From: Scylla paramamosain
Taxonomy: Eukaryota > Arthropoda > Malacostraca > Decapoda > Portunidae
NCBI RefSeq assembly: GCF_035594125.1
Contig: NC_087158.1
Coordinates: 4,670,001-4,734,000, forward strand
DNA length: 64,000 bases
Reading direction: 5' to 3'
Part shown: positions 12,495 through 25,306 of the stretch, in pieces
Layout: each line of letters starts with the position of its first letter
Numbering within the stretch: the first letter of the stretch is position 1
The notes under the pieces: model-generated
Told to the model about the DNA's origin: nothing
The model's input: only the letters and a program-made list of their open reading frames with translations
Databases searched by the model: none
Made by a program: the position numbers and the translations under genes

Positions 12495-13597
12495 ATTCCA
12501 ATACTGGAAGCTTTCCATGCTTTTTAGCATTTTGGTGCCTAACACACTAATAAGTATTCAAAAGACACGTTTATGGAAATTTCGTTTCGTTTCCCCATGT
12601 AGAGGGTTTTGCATGCATTTTGGCATTTTTGGTACCTAACAATAAGGAAAACACTCAAAATACACGTTTTTTGTAATTTTGTTATGTTTCTTCATATAGA
12701 ATGAAATTCTTATATTTTTTGCAATGCAATGTAATGCTCAAAAACATTAATAATACACGTTTCTCTTAATGTCTTTTTGTTTCCCGATATAGGGTACTTT
12801 TCATACTTTTTAGTGTTTTTCTATTTAACAAGCTCAAAAACACTTGAAATACTTGTTTTTTGATGATATTACGCTGTTCCTCCATAAAAGGTGTTTTGCA
12901 TTCGTTTTACCTTTTCGGTACGTAAGATGTTCAAAAACACTCAAAAGACACGTTTTTGGTATTTTTTTTTTTTAAATTTCCATGTAGGGTGCTTTTTATG
13001 CTTTTTAGCGTTCTGAAATCTAACAAGCACATACAAACTCACAAGATACGTCTATTATAATGTTTCGTTTCCCCATATAAAGCGATTCGTACGTATTTTG
13101 GCGTTTCATTACCTAAAAATGTGAAAAACACTCAAAATTCACCTTTTTGGTAATGTTATTGTGTTTCTCTATATAAAGTGCTATTAACGCCTTTTCTCAT
13201 TTTGGTACCTCAGAACCTCAAAACACTCATAATACACGTTTCTGGTAATATGTTTTCGTTTCCCCATTTAAGGCATTTTACAGGCATTTTCTAGATTTTC
13301 TACGTAACAAGCTCAAAACACCTAAAACACTTGTTTTTGGTATTGCTATTCTGTCTCTTTATAAGGGGTGTTTTGCATGCATATTGTTAGTAAAAAGAAA
13401 GAAAAAAAAAGCCAAAAGTTACTGTCAAAAGAAACTATTTTTGCGATGTTGTTTTGTTTTTCCATATATGGTGCTTTCCATACTTTTCAGCGTTTTGCTG
13501 TCTAATACGTTCATAAACACTCAAAATACACGTATCTGGAAATGTCGTTTATTTTCCCCATATACGGTGCTTTGCATGCATTTTTATATTTTGGTAT
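10955..13597 (+). repeat. Satellite A, forward orientation, block 1
   Basis: Tandem monomers of about 90 bp. Each contains the order: a (T)GGTACSTAA box, CTCAAAAACACTCAAAA, an ACACGTTT-TGGTAATG box, TTTCTCCATATAG, and a GCATGCRTTTT-GCGTTTT box. Five monomer variants follow each other in a fixed order, distinguished for example by GTGCCTAACACGCTCATAAA, CTAACAATGTGAAA, CTAAGAAGCTC, TTCTACGTAACAAGCTC and GTACGTAAGAAGCTC. This gives a higher-order unit of roughly 460-500 bp. Around 12,055-12,445 a unit is shortened by loss of two monomers. A (CT)n tract at 12,446-12,494 interrupts it. No gene is seen. Confidence 0.9.
12446..12494. repeat. (CT)n microsatellite inside satellite A
   Basis: About 49 bp of almost pure CT dinucleotides, interrupted once by CCC, lie within a satellite A monomer just after its TATTCTGT box. 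The position suggests expansion from the CTGTTTCTCC segment of the monomer. Confidence 0.9.
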
Positions 13598-14664
13598 AAG
13601 ATAAGATAATTTATTCGTCAAGTTGTAATACAAAATGTAATACAAATGAAATTCATTTTGGCTTAAGAGCTCCCTAGTAGTTGCTTATACATAACATTAA
13701 AAGTAAATAAAATCAGTAAAACAATAAAACATGAAATCAGTAAAACAATAAAACAATAAAACATTAAGAAGAGTCATTACATGGGCTATCGTATACATGC
13801 AGTCTCGGGCTATTTCTGCCCTCATCAAGAACCATCACATACAGTAACCATGAATATTTCAATCTAAAAATTATAGTGATAATAGATGATTGAAAAGGAA
13901 AATGCTTTTAGGTACAAATGACTTCCTATATCTGTCTGTACGCTGTATGGGCAGAGCTAACCTTCCACCAGATTTTAGATAAGTGTAACAGTTATGTAGC
14001 GGATGAGTGATATCTTTCATTATCCTGTCCACTTGTTTCATTGTACCTGTCTGATAGAGCTTATCTAATGATATGGTCTGTGCACCTAATTTTCCTGCCT
14101 TCTTAACAATCCTTCCCAGCTTATTTTTATCTTTACAGGTAAGCTTTCCATACCAGGCAGTGATCGAAAAGTTTAGGACTGATTCCAACAATGATTTGTA
14201 GAATAGGCTAATGATCACTTTATCTACATGTAAGTTGCGCAAAATATGTACAAAGTGTAGTCTTTGGTTACATTTCCTTGACACCATATCTGTATTGACA
14301 CTGCCCTTCAACTGGTCATCGATCATAAAGCCCAGATACTTATACTGGTTTACTCTTTCTACGTTTTCTTCTCTAATTGTTAATAGGTCTGGTACATGTT
14401 TATTTTTAGTTCTGAAATCAAATATCATCTCCTTAGTTTTCTTTACATTGAGCTCCAAAAAATTTTGTTTACTCCAATCAACAAATTTTTTAACCTGAGT
14501 TAAATAGCCTTCATAATTATCATTTACAATTTTTCCTAAAATAACTGTATCATCAGCATATTTCACAATAGTACAGTCATCAATTCCACCTCTACAATCA
14601 TCTGTGTACAAGGTGAAAAGAACAGGGGACAACACACAACCTTGTGGGGCTCCTGTGGTAGTTA
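13598..14664 (-). mobile_element. Rex1/CR1-like LINE, 5'-truncated insertion in satellite A
   Basis: This minus-strand LINE fragment sits inside one satellite A monomer. The satellite reads TTTTGGTAT on the left and resumes as GGTATGTAACAATATG on the right. The hexamer TGGTAT (13,592-13,597 and 14,665-14,670) flanks the element as a plausible target-site duplication. Its 3' end on the minus strand carries a short TTATC-type tandem tail, seen on the plus strand as AAGATAAGATAA. The 5' part of the RT and any endonuclease are missing. The ORF is undamaged, so the insertion is probably young. Confidence 0.85.
13871..14664 (-). CDS. C-terminal reverse transcriptase fragment of a Rex1/CR1-like LINE
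   Basis: About 264 codons are continuously open from the RT palm to a natural stop at 13,871. The upstream 41 codons of the open frame (to 14,788) are read from satellite DNA and are not part of the element. Visible motifs are GAPQGCVLSPVLFTLYTDD (RT block before the active site), YADDTVILG (polymerase active site, both Asp intact), NVKKTKEMIFDF, and YKYLGFMIDD (thumb/C-terminal block typical of CR1, Rex and jockey groups). Fingers, primer-grip start and endonuclease are absent through 5' truncation, so it is not a functional gene. The family call rests on the APQGCVLSPVLF...YTDD wording typical of Rex1-type elements and is moderately sure. Confidence 0.8.
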
Positions 14665-15127
14665 TGGTATGTAACAATATGAAAGACACTGAAAATACAC
14701 GCTTTTGGTAATATTGTTCTGTTTCCCCAAAAAGGGTGCTATTAAAGCGCTTCCGGTTTTTGGTACCTAAGAAGATAAAATAAAACATTTATGAAACATG
14801 AGTCTTGCAATTTCTTTACGTTTCCTCGTATAGAATACCTTGCATGCATTTTGGCGTTTTTCTTCGTAATAAGCTAAAAACACTCCCCCAAATTTTTTAG
14901 AATTTATCCAGTTTCTCCATGAAGGGTGTTTTACATGTATTTTAACGTTTTGGTACGTAAGGAGCTCAAAAACACTAAAAAGAGACGTTTTTGGTAATGT
15001 TTTGCTTTTCCCTTATAGTTTGCTTTCCATGATTTTAAGTATTTTGGTGCCTAGCGCACTCATAAAAACTCAAAAGTCACGTTTCTGGAAATCTCGTTTC
15101 CTTTTCTCATATAGTGTGCTTGGCCTG
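14665..15127 (+). repeat. Satellite A, forward orientation, block 2
   Basis: Satellite A continues after the Rex-like insertion in the same register (CTAACAATGTGAAA-type monomer first) and runs to an orientation switch at about 15,127. Confidence 0.88.
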
Positions 15128-18100
15128 CAAAACGCTGAAACCCATGAACAGCACTATATATGAAGAAACAGAACAACATTACCAAAATCGTTTATTATGA
15201 GTGTATTTCACATTACTAGGTACCAAAAAGCCCAAATGCTTGCAAATCATTCTATATGGGGAAAAGAAACATTTCGAGAAAAGTGTCTTTTAAGTGTTTA
15301 TGAGCGTGTTAGGCACCAAAACGCTAAAAAGCATGGGAATTACCCTATATGGGAAAGTAAAACAACATAATGAAAAACGTGTCTTTTGAGTGTTTTTAAG
15401 TTTCGTGCCAAAAAGCTAAACTGCATTCAAAAAACTTTTTTTTTATAAAGATCCAGAATAACATTACCAAAAAATAAGAGTTTTTGAGTGTTTTTGAGCT
15501 TCTTACGTACAAAAACGCCAAAATGCATGGAAAGTTCCTTATATGAAGAAACGAAAGTACATTACGAGGAACGTGCATTATGAGTTTTTTGAGCTTCGTA
15601 GGTACCAAAAAACGCGAAAACGCATGAATTTCAATTTATATGGAGAAATAACAATATTACCAAAAACGTGTATTTTGAATCTATTTCACATTGCTAGATA
15701 CTAAAACGCCAAAATGCATGCAAGGCATCCTATATGGGGAAAGGAAGATTTTCATAAACGTGACTTCTGATTTTTTTTTTTTTGAGCGTGCTAGGCACCA
15801 AAATGATAAAAAAAAAACATGGAAACATGAAAACAAAACAACATTACCAAAAATGTTTCTTTTGATTGTTTATGAGCTACTTTACTTACGTACCAAAACA
15901 CTGAAACTTATGTAAAAAACCCTTTATGAAGAAACAGTATGAAACGTGTATTTTGAGTGTTTTTGAGCTTGTTACGTAGGAAAATGCAAGGGAGAAAGGA
16001 GAAGATTTTTTGGGAAACGTTTATTATGATAGTTTTTGAACTGTTTAGGTACCACCAAATTCCTAAAACGCATGAACAGTACTCGATATCGTGAAACACA
16101 ACATTACCAAAAACGTGTATTTTGAGTGTTTTTTTTTTTTTACCTCATAATGTAACAAAACGCCAAAATGCATGCAAATACCCCTATATGGTGAAACAAA
16201 ACGATATTACCAGAAATGTGTATTTTCAGTGTTTTGAGCATGTTAGGAACCAATACGGTAAAAAAGTATGTAAATCACTTTATAAGGGAATATAAAACAA
16301 CATTACGAAAAACATGACCTTTGAGTGTTTTTGAACTTCTTACGAACAGCACTCGATATAGAGAAAACAACATTACAACGTGTTTTTTCAGTATTTAAAA
16401 AAAAAAAAAGTTAGCTACCAAAATTCCAAAATGCATGCAGAACACCCTATATGGAGAAAAGAAACGACATTTCAAGAAGGATGTGTTTTAAGTAATTATG
16501 AGCGTTTTAGTTACCCAAACTACTATATTGGAAAAGCACACTGTATGGGAAAACAAAGCATTACCAAAATCGTGCTTTTTGTATCTTTTTGAGCTACTTA
16601 CGCACCAAAACGCTAAAACGCATGCAGAACATCCTTTATGCATATACATAATATCATTACCATAAACAAGTATTTTGAGCGTTTTTGAGCTTGTTACGTA
16701 GAAAAACGCCAAAATGAATGCAAACTACCTTACATGGGGAAATGGAAAGACATAACGAGAAATTTATTTTATGAGTGTTTTTGAGTTTCTTAGGTACCAA
16801 AACGTTAAAACGCATGAATAGCACTTTATACGGAGAAAGAGAACATTATCAAAAACATGTATTTTGATTATATTTCGCATTGTTAGGTACCAAAACGCCA
16901 AAATGCATGCAAAGTACCCTATATTTGGGAAAGGAAACGACATTTCCAGAAATGTGTCTTTTGAGTGTTTATGAGCGTGCTGGGCACTAAAACGCTAAAA
17001 AGCATGGAAAGCAAACTATATGGGAAAACAAAACATTAACAAAAAGGTATCTTTTCAGTGTTTTTGTGATACCTTCTACCAAAACTCTAAAATGCATGGC
17101 AAAAAACTTTTATGGAGAAACAGTATAAATTTATATTAAAAAAAAAATAATAAAAAAAGAAAAATTATTTTGTGTTTTTTGGGGTCAATACGTAGAAAAC
17201 TCGAAAATGCCTGCAAAGTACCCTATATGTGAAACGAAAAGACATTACGAAAGCGTGTATTATTAGTGTTTTTGACCTTCTTACATAGGAAACGCGTAAG
17301 AGCATGAAAGCACTGTATATGAAGAAACAGAACAATATTACTAAACACGTCAATTTTGAGAATTTCTTTTATTGTTAGATACCAAAACGCCAAAATGTAT
17401 GCAAACCACCCTATGTGCGGGAAAAGAAAGGAAACGAGATGTCTAAAAACGTGTCTTTTGACAGTTTATTATCGTGCTATGCACCAAAACGCTAAAAAGC
17501 ATGGAAGGCATCCTATAAGAGAAAACAGAGCATTACCAAAAAACGTCTCTTTTCAGTGTTTTTGAGTTTCTTACCTACCAAGACGCTAAAACACATGTAA
17601 AACACCCTTCATGGAGAAACAGGATAATATCAGAAGCAAGTATTTTGAATTTTTTTTTACAGTTTTTCACGTAGAAAACGCCAAAATGCATGCAAAGTAT
17701 TCTATATGGGGAAACGAAAAGACATTGTGAGAAGCGTGTATTATGAGTGTTTTTGATCTTCTTGGGTTCGAAAACGCGAAAAAAGCTTTAATAACACTAT
17801 TTGGAGGAAAACAACATTATCAAAAAAGAGTAATTGGGTGTTTTTTCACATTATTAGGTACGAAAATGACAAAATGTATGTAAAACATCCTGTATGGAGA
17901 AAACAAACAACATTTCCAGAAAGGTGTCTTTTGAGATTTTATGACTGTTATAGGCACCTAAAAAAACAAAAAACAAAAAACGTGTCTTTAACAATCAAAA
18001 CGTTAAAACACATGAAAAAATTCCTGTATGGAGAAAAGAATAGCATCACCAAAAACAAATATTGTGAGTGTTTTTGAGTTTGATGCGTACAAAAACGCCA

Positions 18101-19184
18101 CAATGCATGCAACGAATCTTGTTTGGAGAAGCGACAAGACATTACGAGAAACGTGCATTATGTGTGTTTTTGAGCTTCTTAGGTAACAAAACGCTGAAAC
18201 CCATGAATAGCTTGAGTGCAAAGCATTTTCTATGTTAAATTGAAATGACATTTCCATAAACATGACTTTTGAGTGTTTATGAGTGTATTAGTCACCAAAA
18301 TGCTTAAAAAAAAAAAAACATGGAAAACTCTTCATATCGGAAATCAAAACATTTCCAAAAATATGTCTTTTGAGAGTTTTCAGCTACTTACGTAGAAAAC
18401 GGTAAAACGTATGCAAAACACCGTTTATGGAGAAACAGGCTTACATTAAGAAAAATAACTATTTTAAATATTTTTGAGTTTCTTACGTACAAAAAAAAAA
18501 AAAAAATAAACAAACAAAAATAAATAAATAAATAAAATAAGATACATGAAAAGTACCTTGGAAAACGAAAAAGACATTACTAGAAACGGGTATTATCAAT
18601 ATTTTTGAGCTTTTTAGGCAGAAGAACATTATAAAAACGTGTATTTTGAGCGAATTTCACATTCTTAGGTGCCATAAGGTCAAAATGCATGTAAAGCACC
18701 CTATATGGGGAAACGAAAAGTCATTACGAGAAACGCATATTATGAGTGTTTTTTAGCTTTTTAGGTACCAAAACTTGAAAACGCATGAACAGCACTCTAT
18801 GTGGAGAAGCAACATTACCAAAAAATATGTTCAGCGTACTCGTATTTCACATTGTTAAGTAATAAAACGCCAAAATACATGCAAAGCACTCTATATGGGG
18901 AAATGAAACGAGATTTCCATAAACGTATGTTTTGAGTGTTTATGAGCTTTCTAGGCACCAAAACGCTAAAAATCATGGAAAACACCTTATATGGGAGAAC
19001 AAAACATCAATACCAAAAAAGTCCCGTTTTAGTGTTTTTGAGCTACTTTCGCAGGGAAACGCTATAACGCATGAAAAACACTCTTTATGGAGGAACAAAA
19101 TAACATTACCAAAAATAAGTATTTTGAGCTTTGTTACGTAAAAAAAACGCCAAATTGCATGGAAAGTAACCTATGTTGGAAAAC
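15128..19184 (-). repeat. Satellite A, reverse orientation, block 3
   Basis: The same monomer families now read as reverse complements on the plus strand, for example AAACGCCAAAATGCATGCAAAG, CCCTATATGGGGAAA, CATTACCAAAAACGTGT and TTTTGAGTGTTTTTGAGC. The five-variant order is kept in mirror image over about 4 kb. Small A- and T-rich simple repeats occur within it (for example AAAT runs near 18,505-18,540). No gene is seen. Confidence 0.9.
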
Positions 19185-20920
19185 GGAGGAGGCAGTAAGC
19201 ACCTGCCGATACGATAATTACTTCCAGTGAGGTCTAAAGCACTGGATCAGAGGGTGTTGTGAACTTATTAAATACAACCGTGACCTCACTGAGCTCTCTT
19301 TGTGTCTTACAATAAAAGTGGGCAGTCACAGTCTGCCCTCTAAAGACAACTCTCTTAATTCACAGGAATCTACAAGCACCCAATTATACACACACACACA
19401 CACACACACCCTTCACTTAAAATTCAAAATTATCAGGACGACTCCTAATGATGGAGTCCTTCCTATTTTTCTCCGAAACTGCGCCTCCATGCTTGCGCCT
19501 TACCTAGTCAAACTCTTTCAACTCTGTCAACATCTCCCTTTCCTTCTTCCTGGTAGTTTGCCTACATTCAACCTGTTCTTTAAAATGGTGACCGTTTTAA
19601 TAACTCAAACTACAGTCCCTTTGCTTTGATTTCCTGCCTATCTAAAGTTGTTTAATCTATCCTCAACAGGAAGATTCTTAAACATCTATCACTTCACAAC
19701 CTTCTATCTGATCGCCAGTATGGGTTCCGTCAAGGCCGCTCTGCTGGTGATCTCGCTTTCCTTACTGAGTCTTGGTCATTCTCTTTTAGAAATTTTGGTG
19801 AAACTTTTGCTTTTGCCTTAGACATATTGAAAGCTTTTGATAGAAAAAAGCTTTGGTTTCTAAACTACCCTCCTATGGGTTCTATCCTTCTTTCTCTAAC
19901 TTCATTTCAAATTTCCTTTCCGACCGTTCTATTGCTGCTGTGGTACACGGTCACTGTTCTTGTCACTTCTTGTCCTATCCACTCGTACGCTGATGATACC
20001 ACCCAGCACTTTTCCACGTCTTTTCACAGACGTCCAACCCTTCAGGAAATAAACAGCTCATGCAGTGAAGCCACAGAACGTTTGACTCTGATTTCTCTAA
20101 AATTTCTTATCCGGGCATGGTATTGTTCATTGTTTAAAAAAAAACTCAGTTCCTCTATCTATCAACTTGACACAAGTTTCCAGACAACTACCCCCTCTTC
20201 TTCAATAACACTGAACGTGTTATTGAATATCTTCGGTGTGACCTTTTTTTTTTTTTATAATGTAAACTAGAATCTTCACATCTCATCTCTAGCTAAAACG
20301 TCTTCTATGAAGTTAGGTGTTCTGAGACGTCTCCATCAGTTTTCCTCACTCCCCCAGCTGCTAACTCTGTACAAGGGCCTTATCCGTCCATGTATGGAGC
20401 ATGCTTCACATGTCTGGGGAGGTTCCACTCATACTGCTCCTCTAGACAGGGTGGAATCAAAAGCTTTTCGTCTCATCAACTCCTCTCCTCTAACTGACTT
20501 CAGCCTCTCTCTCACCGCCGCAGTGTTGCATATCTAGCTGTCTTCTACCGCTATTTTCATGCTAACTGCTCTTTTGATCTTGCTAACTGCATGCCTCCCC
20601 TCCTCCTGCGGCCTTGCTGCACAAGACTTTCTTCTTTCTTTCACCCCTATTCTGTCCACCTCTAATGCAAGATTTAGCCAGTATTCTCAAACATTCATCC
20701 CCTTCTCTGGTAAAATCTGGAACTCCCTGCCTGTTTCTGTATTTCCACCTTCCTGTGACTTGAACTCCTTCAAGAGGGCGGTTTCAAGACACTTATCCTT
20801 TCACTACCGCTTCGGACCCTATTGTGGGAGCGGCATCGCTTTTTTTATTTCTTATTTTTTTATTAGATTTTCGTTGCCCTTGGCCGGTGTCCTTCATAAA
20901 TACCAAAAAAAAAAAAAAAA
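19185..20920 (+). mobile_element. LINE-1x copy E, internally deleted but with both ends
   Basis: The copy has the authentic 5' end (19,185), most of the 5' UTR, a (CA)n run at 19,389-19,409 and the 3' UTR with A tail near 20,904-20,920. The coding region jumps at about 19,440 from the start-codon region directly to GVLPIFLRNCAS in the RT, which removes the endonuclease and linker. RT remnants are frameshifted. YADDT is readable near 19,990 and the C-terminal domain near 20,307-20,780. It is a non-autonomous deletion derivative flanked by satellite A on both sides. Confidence 0.87.
19389..19409. repeat. (CA)n microsatellite in LINE-1x 5' UTR
   Basis: About ten CA units occur where other copies have only ACACACACACCC. 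It is a copy-specific expansion in the 5' UTR just upstream of the start codon region. Confidence 0.9.
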
Positions 20921-21505
20921 AGGACATTACCAAAGACGTGTACTTTGAGTATTTTTGACCTTCTTAGGTACCTGAACGTTAAAACGCATGAACAACACTC
21001 TATATAGAGAAAGAGAACACCTTTACCAAAAAGTGTATTTTGAGTGTACTTCACATTATTAGGTACCAAAACATCACAATGCATGCAAAGACCCCAATGC
21101 GGGGGAAAGAAAACATTTCTAGAAACGTGTCTTTTGAGTGTTTATGAACATGTTAGGCACCAAAATGCTAAAAGGCATGGGAATCACCTTCTATGAGAAT
21201 ACAAAAAATAAATGGATAAATAAGTAAATAAATAAATAAAAAAAAACATTAAGAAAAACAGTCTTTTGAGTATTTTTGAGCTTCTTACATACGAAAACGC
21301 TAAGCACCCTTTATGGAGGAACGTTATAACATTACCAAAAACAACTATTATGAGTGTTTTTGAGTTTATTATGTACAAAAACGACAAAACGCACACAAGG
21401 TATCCTATATGGAAACGAAAAGACATTACGAGAAACGTGTATAATGAGTTTTTCAGCTTCTTATGTACCAAAACGTTAAAAGACATGAATGGTACTCTCT
21501 ATAGG
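20921..21505 (-). repeat. Satellite A, reverse orientation, block 4
   Basis: Reverse-complement satellite A monomers follow directly after the A tail of LINE-1x copy E. The block ends where the strand sense flips at about 21,506 (ATAG|GGTAATG). Confidence 0.87.
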
Positions 21506-21812
21506 GTAATGTTATTTTGATTCTCCATAAAAGGTGTTTTGCATGCGTTTTAGCGTTTTGGTACGTAAACAGCTCAAAAACACTGAACAGAGACGTTTTT
21601 CGTAATGTTTTGTTTTCCCATTTGCGATGCTTTCCAAGCACTCAAACGACACATATCCGGAAATTTCGTTACCACTCCCCATAGAGAGCACTTTGGGTGC
21701 AAATTGGCGTTTTGATAGCAAAGAATGTGAAATACACTGAAAATACAAGTTTTTGGTATTTTTTTTTGTCTTTATATAGAATGATATTCATGCGTTTTAG
21801 CGTTTTTTGTAC
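21506..21812 (+). repeat. Satellite A, forward orientation, block 5 (short)
   Basis: About 0.3 kb of forward monomers (CCATAAAAGGTGTTTTGCATG, then GTACGTAAACAGCTC) lies between two reverse blocks. Confidence 0.82.
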
Positions 21813-22535
21813 CTAAAAAGCTCTTTTGAGTGTTTCTGTGCATGTTAGGCACCAAAACGTAAAAAAACATGGAAAGCACCCGTGTCTTGTGAGTCTTTTT
21901 GAGCTACTTCCGTACCAGAAGGCTAAAGCGCATCCAAAATACCCTTTAAGGAGAAAGAGAATAACATTACAAAAAATAAGTATTTTAAATGTTTTTGACC
22001 TTGTTACGTACATAAACGTCAAAATGCATGGAAAGTACCCTATATGGGGAAACGAAAAGACATTACAACAAACGTGTATTATAAGTGTTTTTGAGTTTCT
22101 TCGGCACCAAAACGCTAAACCGCCCGAATAGCATTCTATATGGAGAAACGGAAGGACATCACCATAAATGTTTATTTTGAGTGTATTTCACTCTTAACAA
22201 ATAAATTTATTATTTGATATCAGAACGATAAAATGTAGATGTAAAACACCCTATATGAGGAAAGGAAACGAGATTTCCAGAAACGTGTAATTTGAATTTT
22301 TGAGAGCATGCTAGGCACCAAAAACGATAAAAAAAGCTTGGAAAACACCCTATATGGGAAAACAAAACATTGACAAAAACGTCTCTTTTCATTGTTTTTG
22401 ACCTTTTAACGTACGAAAACCCTAAAACGCAAGCAAAAAACCTTTAATGGAGACACAGTATAACATTACCCACAACAAGTATATTGAGTGTTTTGAAAAA
22501 CGCCAAAATACTTGGGAAGTAAGCCAAATAGAGAT
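21813..22535 (-). repeat. Satellite A, reverse orientation, block 6
   Basis: Reverse monomers (TGTTAGGCACCAAAACG, CCCTATATGGGGAAACG) run to a short degenerate T-rich segment at about 22,530, after which the forward sense returns. Confidence 0.83.
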
Positions 22536-22872
22536 TTTTTTTAGTTTTTAGATTTTTAGTGTTTTGGTACCTAAGAAGCTCAAAAACTTTCGTAAAACAT
22601 ATCTCTCGAAATGCCCTTTATTTTCTCAATATAGGATATTTTGCATGCATTTTGACGTTTTTCTATGTAAGAAACTAAAAAACACACAAAACACTTGTAT
22701 ATGGTAATGCATTTCTTTTCTCTGTAAAAGATGTTATTCATGTGTTTTAGCGTTTTCGTAAGAAACTGAAAACACTCAAAGGGAACGTTTTTGGTTATGT
22801 TGTTCTCTATTCCCATATAGGGTTACTGCTTCTTATTGCTTTAGTGCTTAACATGCAAAAAAAAAAAAAAAA

Positions 22873-22903
<31 letters not shown>

Positions 22904-25164
22904 TAAATAAGAAAAAAAATAAGTTCATTGTAATGTTGTTTTCTTTCCCCATATAGCTGCTTTGCATGCATTTTGACGCTTTTATACCTAACAATGTTAA
23001 AAGCACTTGAAATACATGTTTTTGGTAAAGATATGTTTCTTATTTAGAGTGCTTTTAACGCGTTTTCGCGTTTTGATACCTCATAAGCTCTAAAACACCA
23101 GTAATACACGTCTCTTCTAATGTCTTCGATTCTCCATATAAAGTACTTTTTATACATTTTGGCCTTTTTCTACATAACAAGCTCAAAACACTGAAAATTA
23201 CACGTTTTCGTTAATTTTTGTTTCTATTTCTCCATAAAGGTATTTTGCATGCATTTTGGCGTTTTGGTTCCTAATAATGTGAAATACACTCAAAATACAC
23301 GTTTTTTTTTAATGTTGTTCTGGTTCTCCATATAGACTGCTATTCCTGCGTTTTATCGTTTTAACACTAGAAAACTCATAAACATTCATGATACACGTTT
23401 GTTTACCCATATAGGATACTTTGCATGCATTTTGGCATTTTTTACGTAACAAGCTAACAAACACTAACAAATTCATGGTTTTGGTAATGATATTTTGTTT
23501 CTCCATAAAGGCTGTTTTATATGTGTTTTTGGCATTTTGGTACGTAATTAGCTTAAAAACACTTAAAAAGGCACATTTTTGGTAATGTTCTTTTGTTTCC
23601 TCATATAAGGTGCCTTTCATGCTTTTTAGCGTATTGATGGTTAACACGCTCATAAACAATAATAAAAAAAAAAAAAAAACAGGCTTCTGGAAATATAATT
23701 TTCTTTCACCATATAGTGTGCTTTTCAATGCATTTTGTGTTTTATGTAACCAAAAATGTGAAAAAAAACACACGTTTTAGGTAATATTGTTCAGTTTTAC
23801 CATACAGAGATTGATGCGCTTTAGTTTTTTGGTACCTAAGGAGCTAAAAATAACCTCTCATAATAAACGTTTCTCGTAATGTCTTCGTTTCCCCATATAG
23901 GGAGGGTACTTTGCATGCATGTTGACGTTTTTCTACGTAACGAGCTCAAAACACTCCAAATATACTTAATGCTATTTGCATGCACTTCTTGCGCTTATAG
24001 CGTTTTTGTAAGTAATTACCTCAAAAAACACTCAAAAAGACATGTTTTTGGTTATGTTCTTTTGTTTTCCCATATAAAGTTCTTTCAATGCTTTTTAACG
24101 TTTTGGTGCATAACATGTTCATAAACACTCAAAAGACACGTTTCAGTAAATGTTTCTTTTTCCCTGTATACGGTGCTTTGCATGCATTTTGGCGTTTTGG
24201 TAGCAAAGAATGTGAAGTACACTCAACATATACGTTCTTTGTTATGTTTCTCCATTTAGAATGCTATTCATGAATTTTAGCGTTTTGATACCCATGAACC
24301 TATGAACCCAAAAACACTCATAACACACGTTTCTCGCAATGTCCTCGTATTCCCATATAGAATAATTTTCATGCATTTTGGCGTTTTTCTACGTAACAAG
24401 GACAAAAAAAAAAAAACCTCTAAATACACGTTTTTAGTAAAGTTGTTATGTATTTCCTTTAAGGCTGTTTTGCATGCGTTTTAAAGATTTGCTATGTAAA
24501 TAGCTCAAAAAACTCCTAAGACAAGGTTTTTGTAACAATGTTTTGTTTTCTCCCATTATGAGCTTACCATTCTTTTAAGAGTATTTGTACCTAACACACT
24601 CATAAACACTCAAAAGATACGTTTCTGGAAATGTCGTTTCCAATCCCTATATAATATGCTTTGCGTGGATTTTGGCGTCGTTGTACCTAACAATGTGAAA
24701 AAACTCTCAAAATACATGTTCATTTGATAATCTTCTCTTTCTCCATGTAGAGTGATATTAATTTGTTTTAGCGTAATGTCTTTCCATTTCCACCTTTCCA
24801 TGCATTTTGACGTTTTTTACGCAACAAGCTGAAAACACTCAAAATCAACGTTTTTTGGTGAAGTTTTTCTGTTTCTCCATAAAGTGTGTTTCGCAAAGTA
24901 CGTTTTAGTTTTGCATAGTACGTATTAGTTTTAGTACGTTAGTAACTCAACAACACTTAAAATACACATTTTTGGTTATGTTGGTTTGTTTTGCCATTTA
25001 TGGTGCTTTTCATGCATTTTAGCGTTTTGGTACCTAACAATATGAAATACACTTAAAACACTCGTTTTCCGTAGTGTTGTTCTGTTTCTCCATATAGTGC
25101 TATTCATGCGTTTTAGCGTATTGATACCTAAGAAGCTCTCGTAATGTCTTTTCGTTTCCCCATA
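22536..25164 (+). repeat. Satellite A, forward orientation, block 7
   Basis: Forward monomers in the five-variant order, with an A-rich/AAAT simple repeat at about 22,857-22,920 expanded from the AACATGC-AAAA region of one monomer. No gene is seen. Confidence 0.88.
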
Positions 25165-25279
25165 TACTTTATACGGGAAATGAATGGACATAACGATGCA
25201 CGTTTATTATGAGTATTTTTTTTTCAGCTTAGATATCAAAACGCTAAAACGGTAAAATGTATGCAAATTACCCTATATG
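25165..25279 (-). repeat. Satellite A, reverse orientation, block 8 (left of a fold-back)
   Basis: About 115 bp of reverse monomer ends in the left arm of a palindrome. The next block begins with the mirror sequence. Confidence 0.82.
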
Positions 25280-25306
25280 GCATATAGGGTACTTTGTATA
25301 CATTTT
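25254..25306. repeat. Near-perfect palindrome at a satellite A orientation switch
   Basis: The 26-bp arms 25,254-25,279 and 25,281-25,306 are reverse complements with two mismatches and a 1-nt spacer (G at 25,280). The centre reads CCCTATATGGCATATAGGG. It marks the exact point where the satellite flips from reverse to forward sense. Confidence 0.92.
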
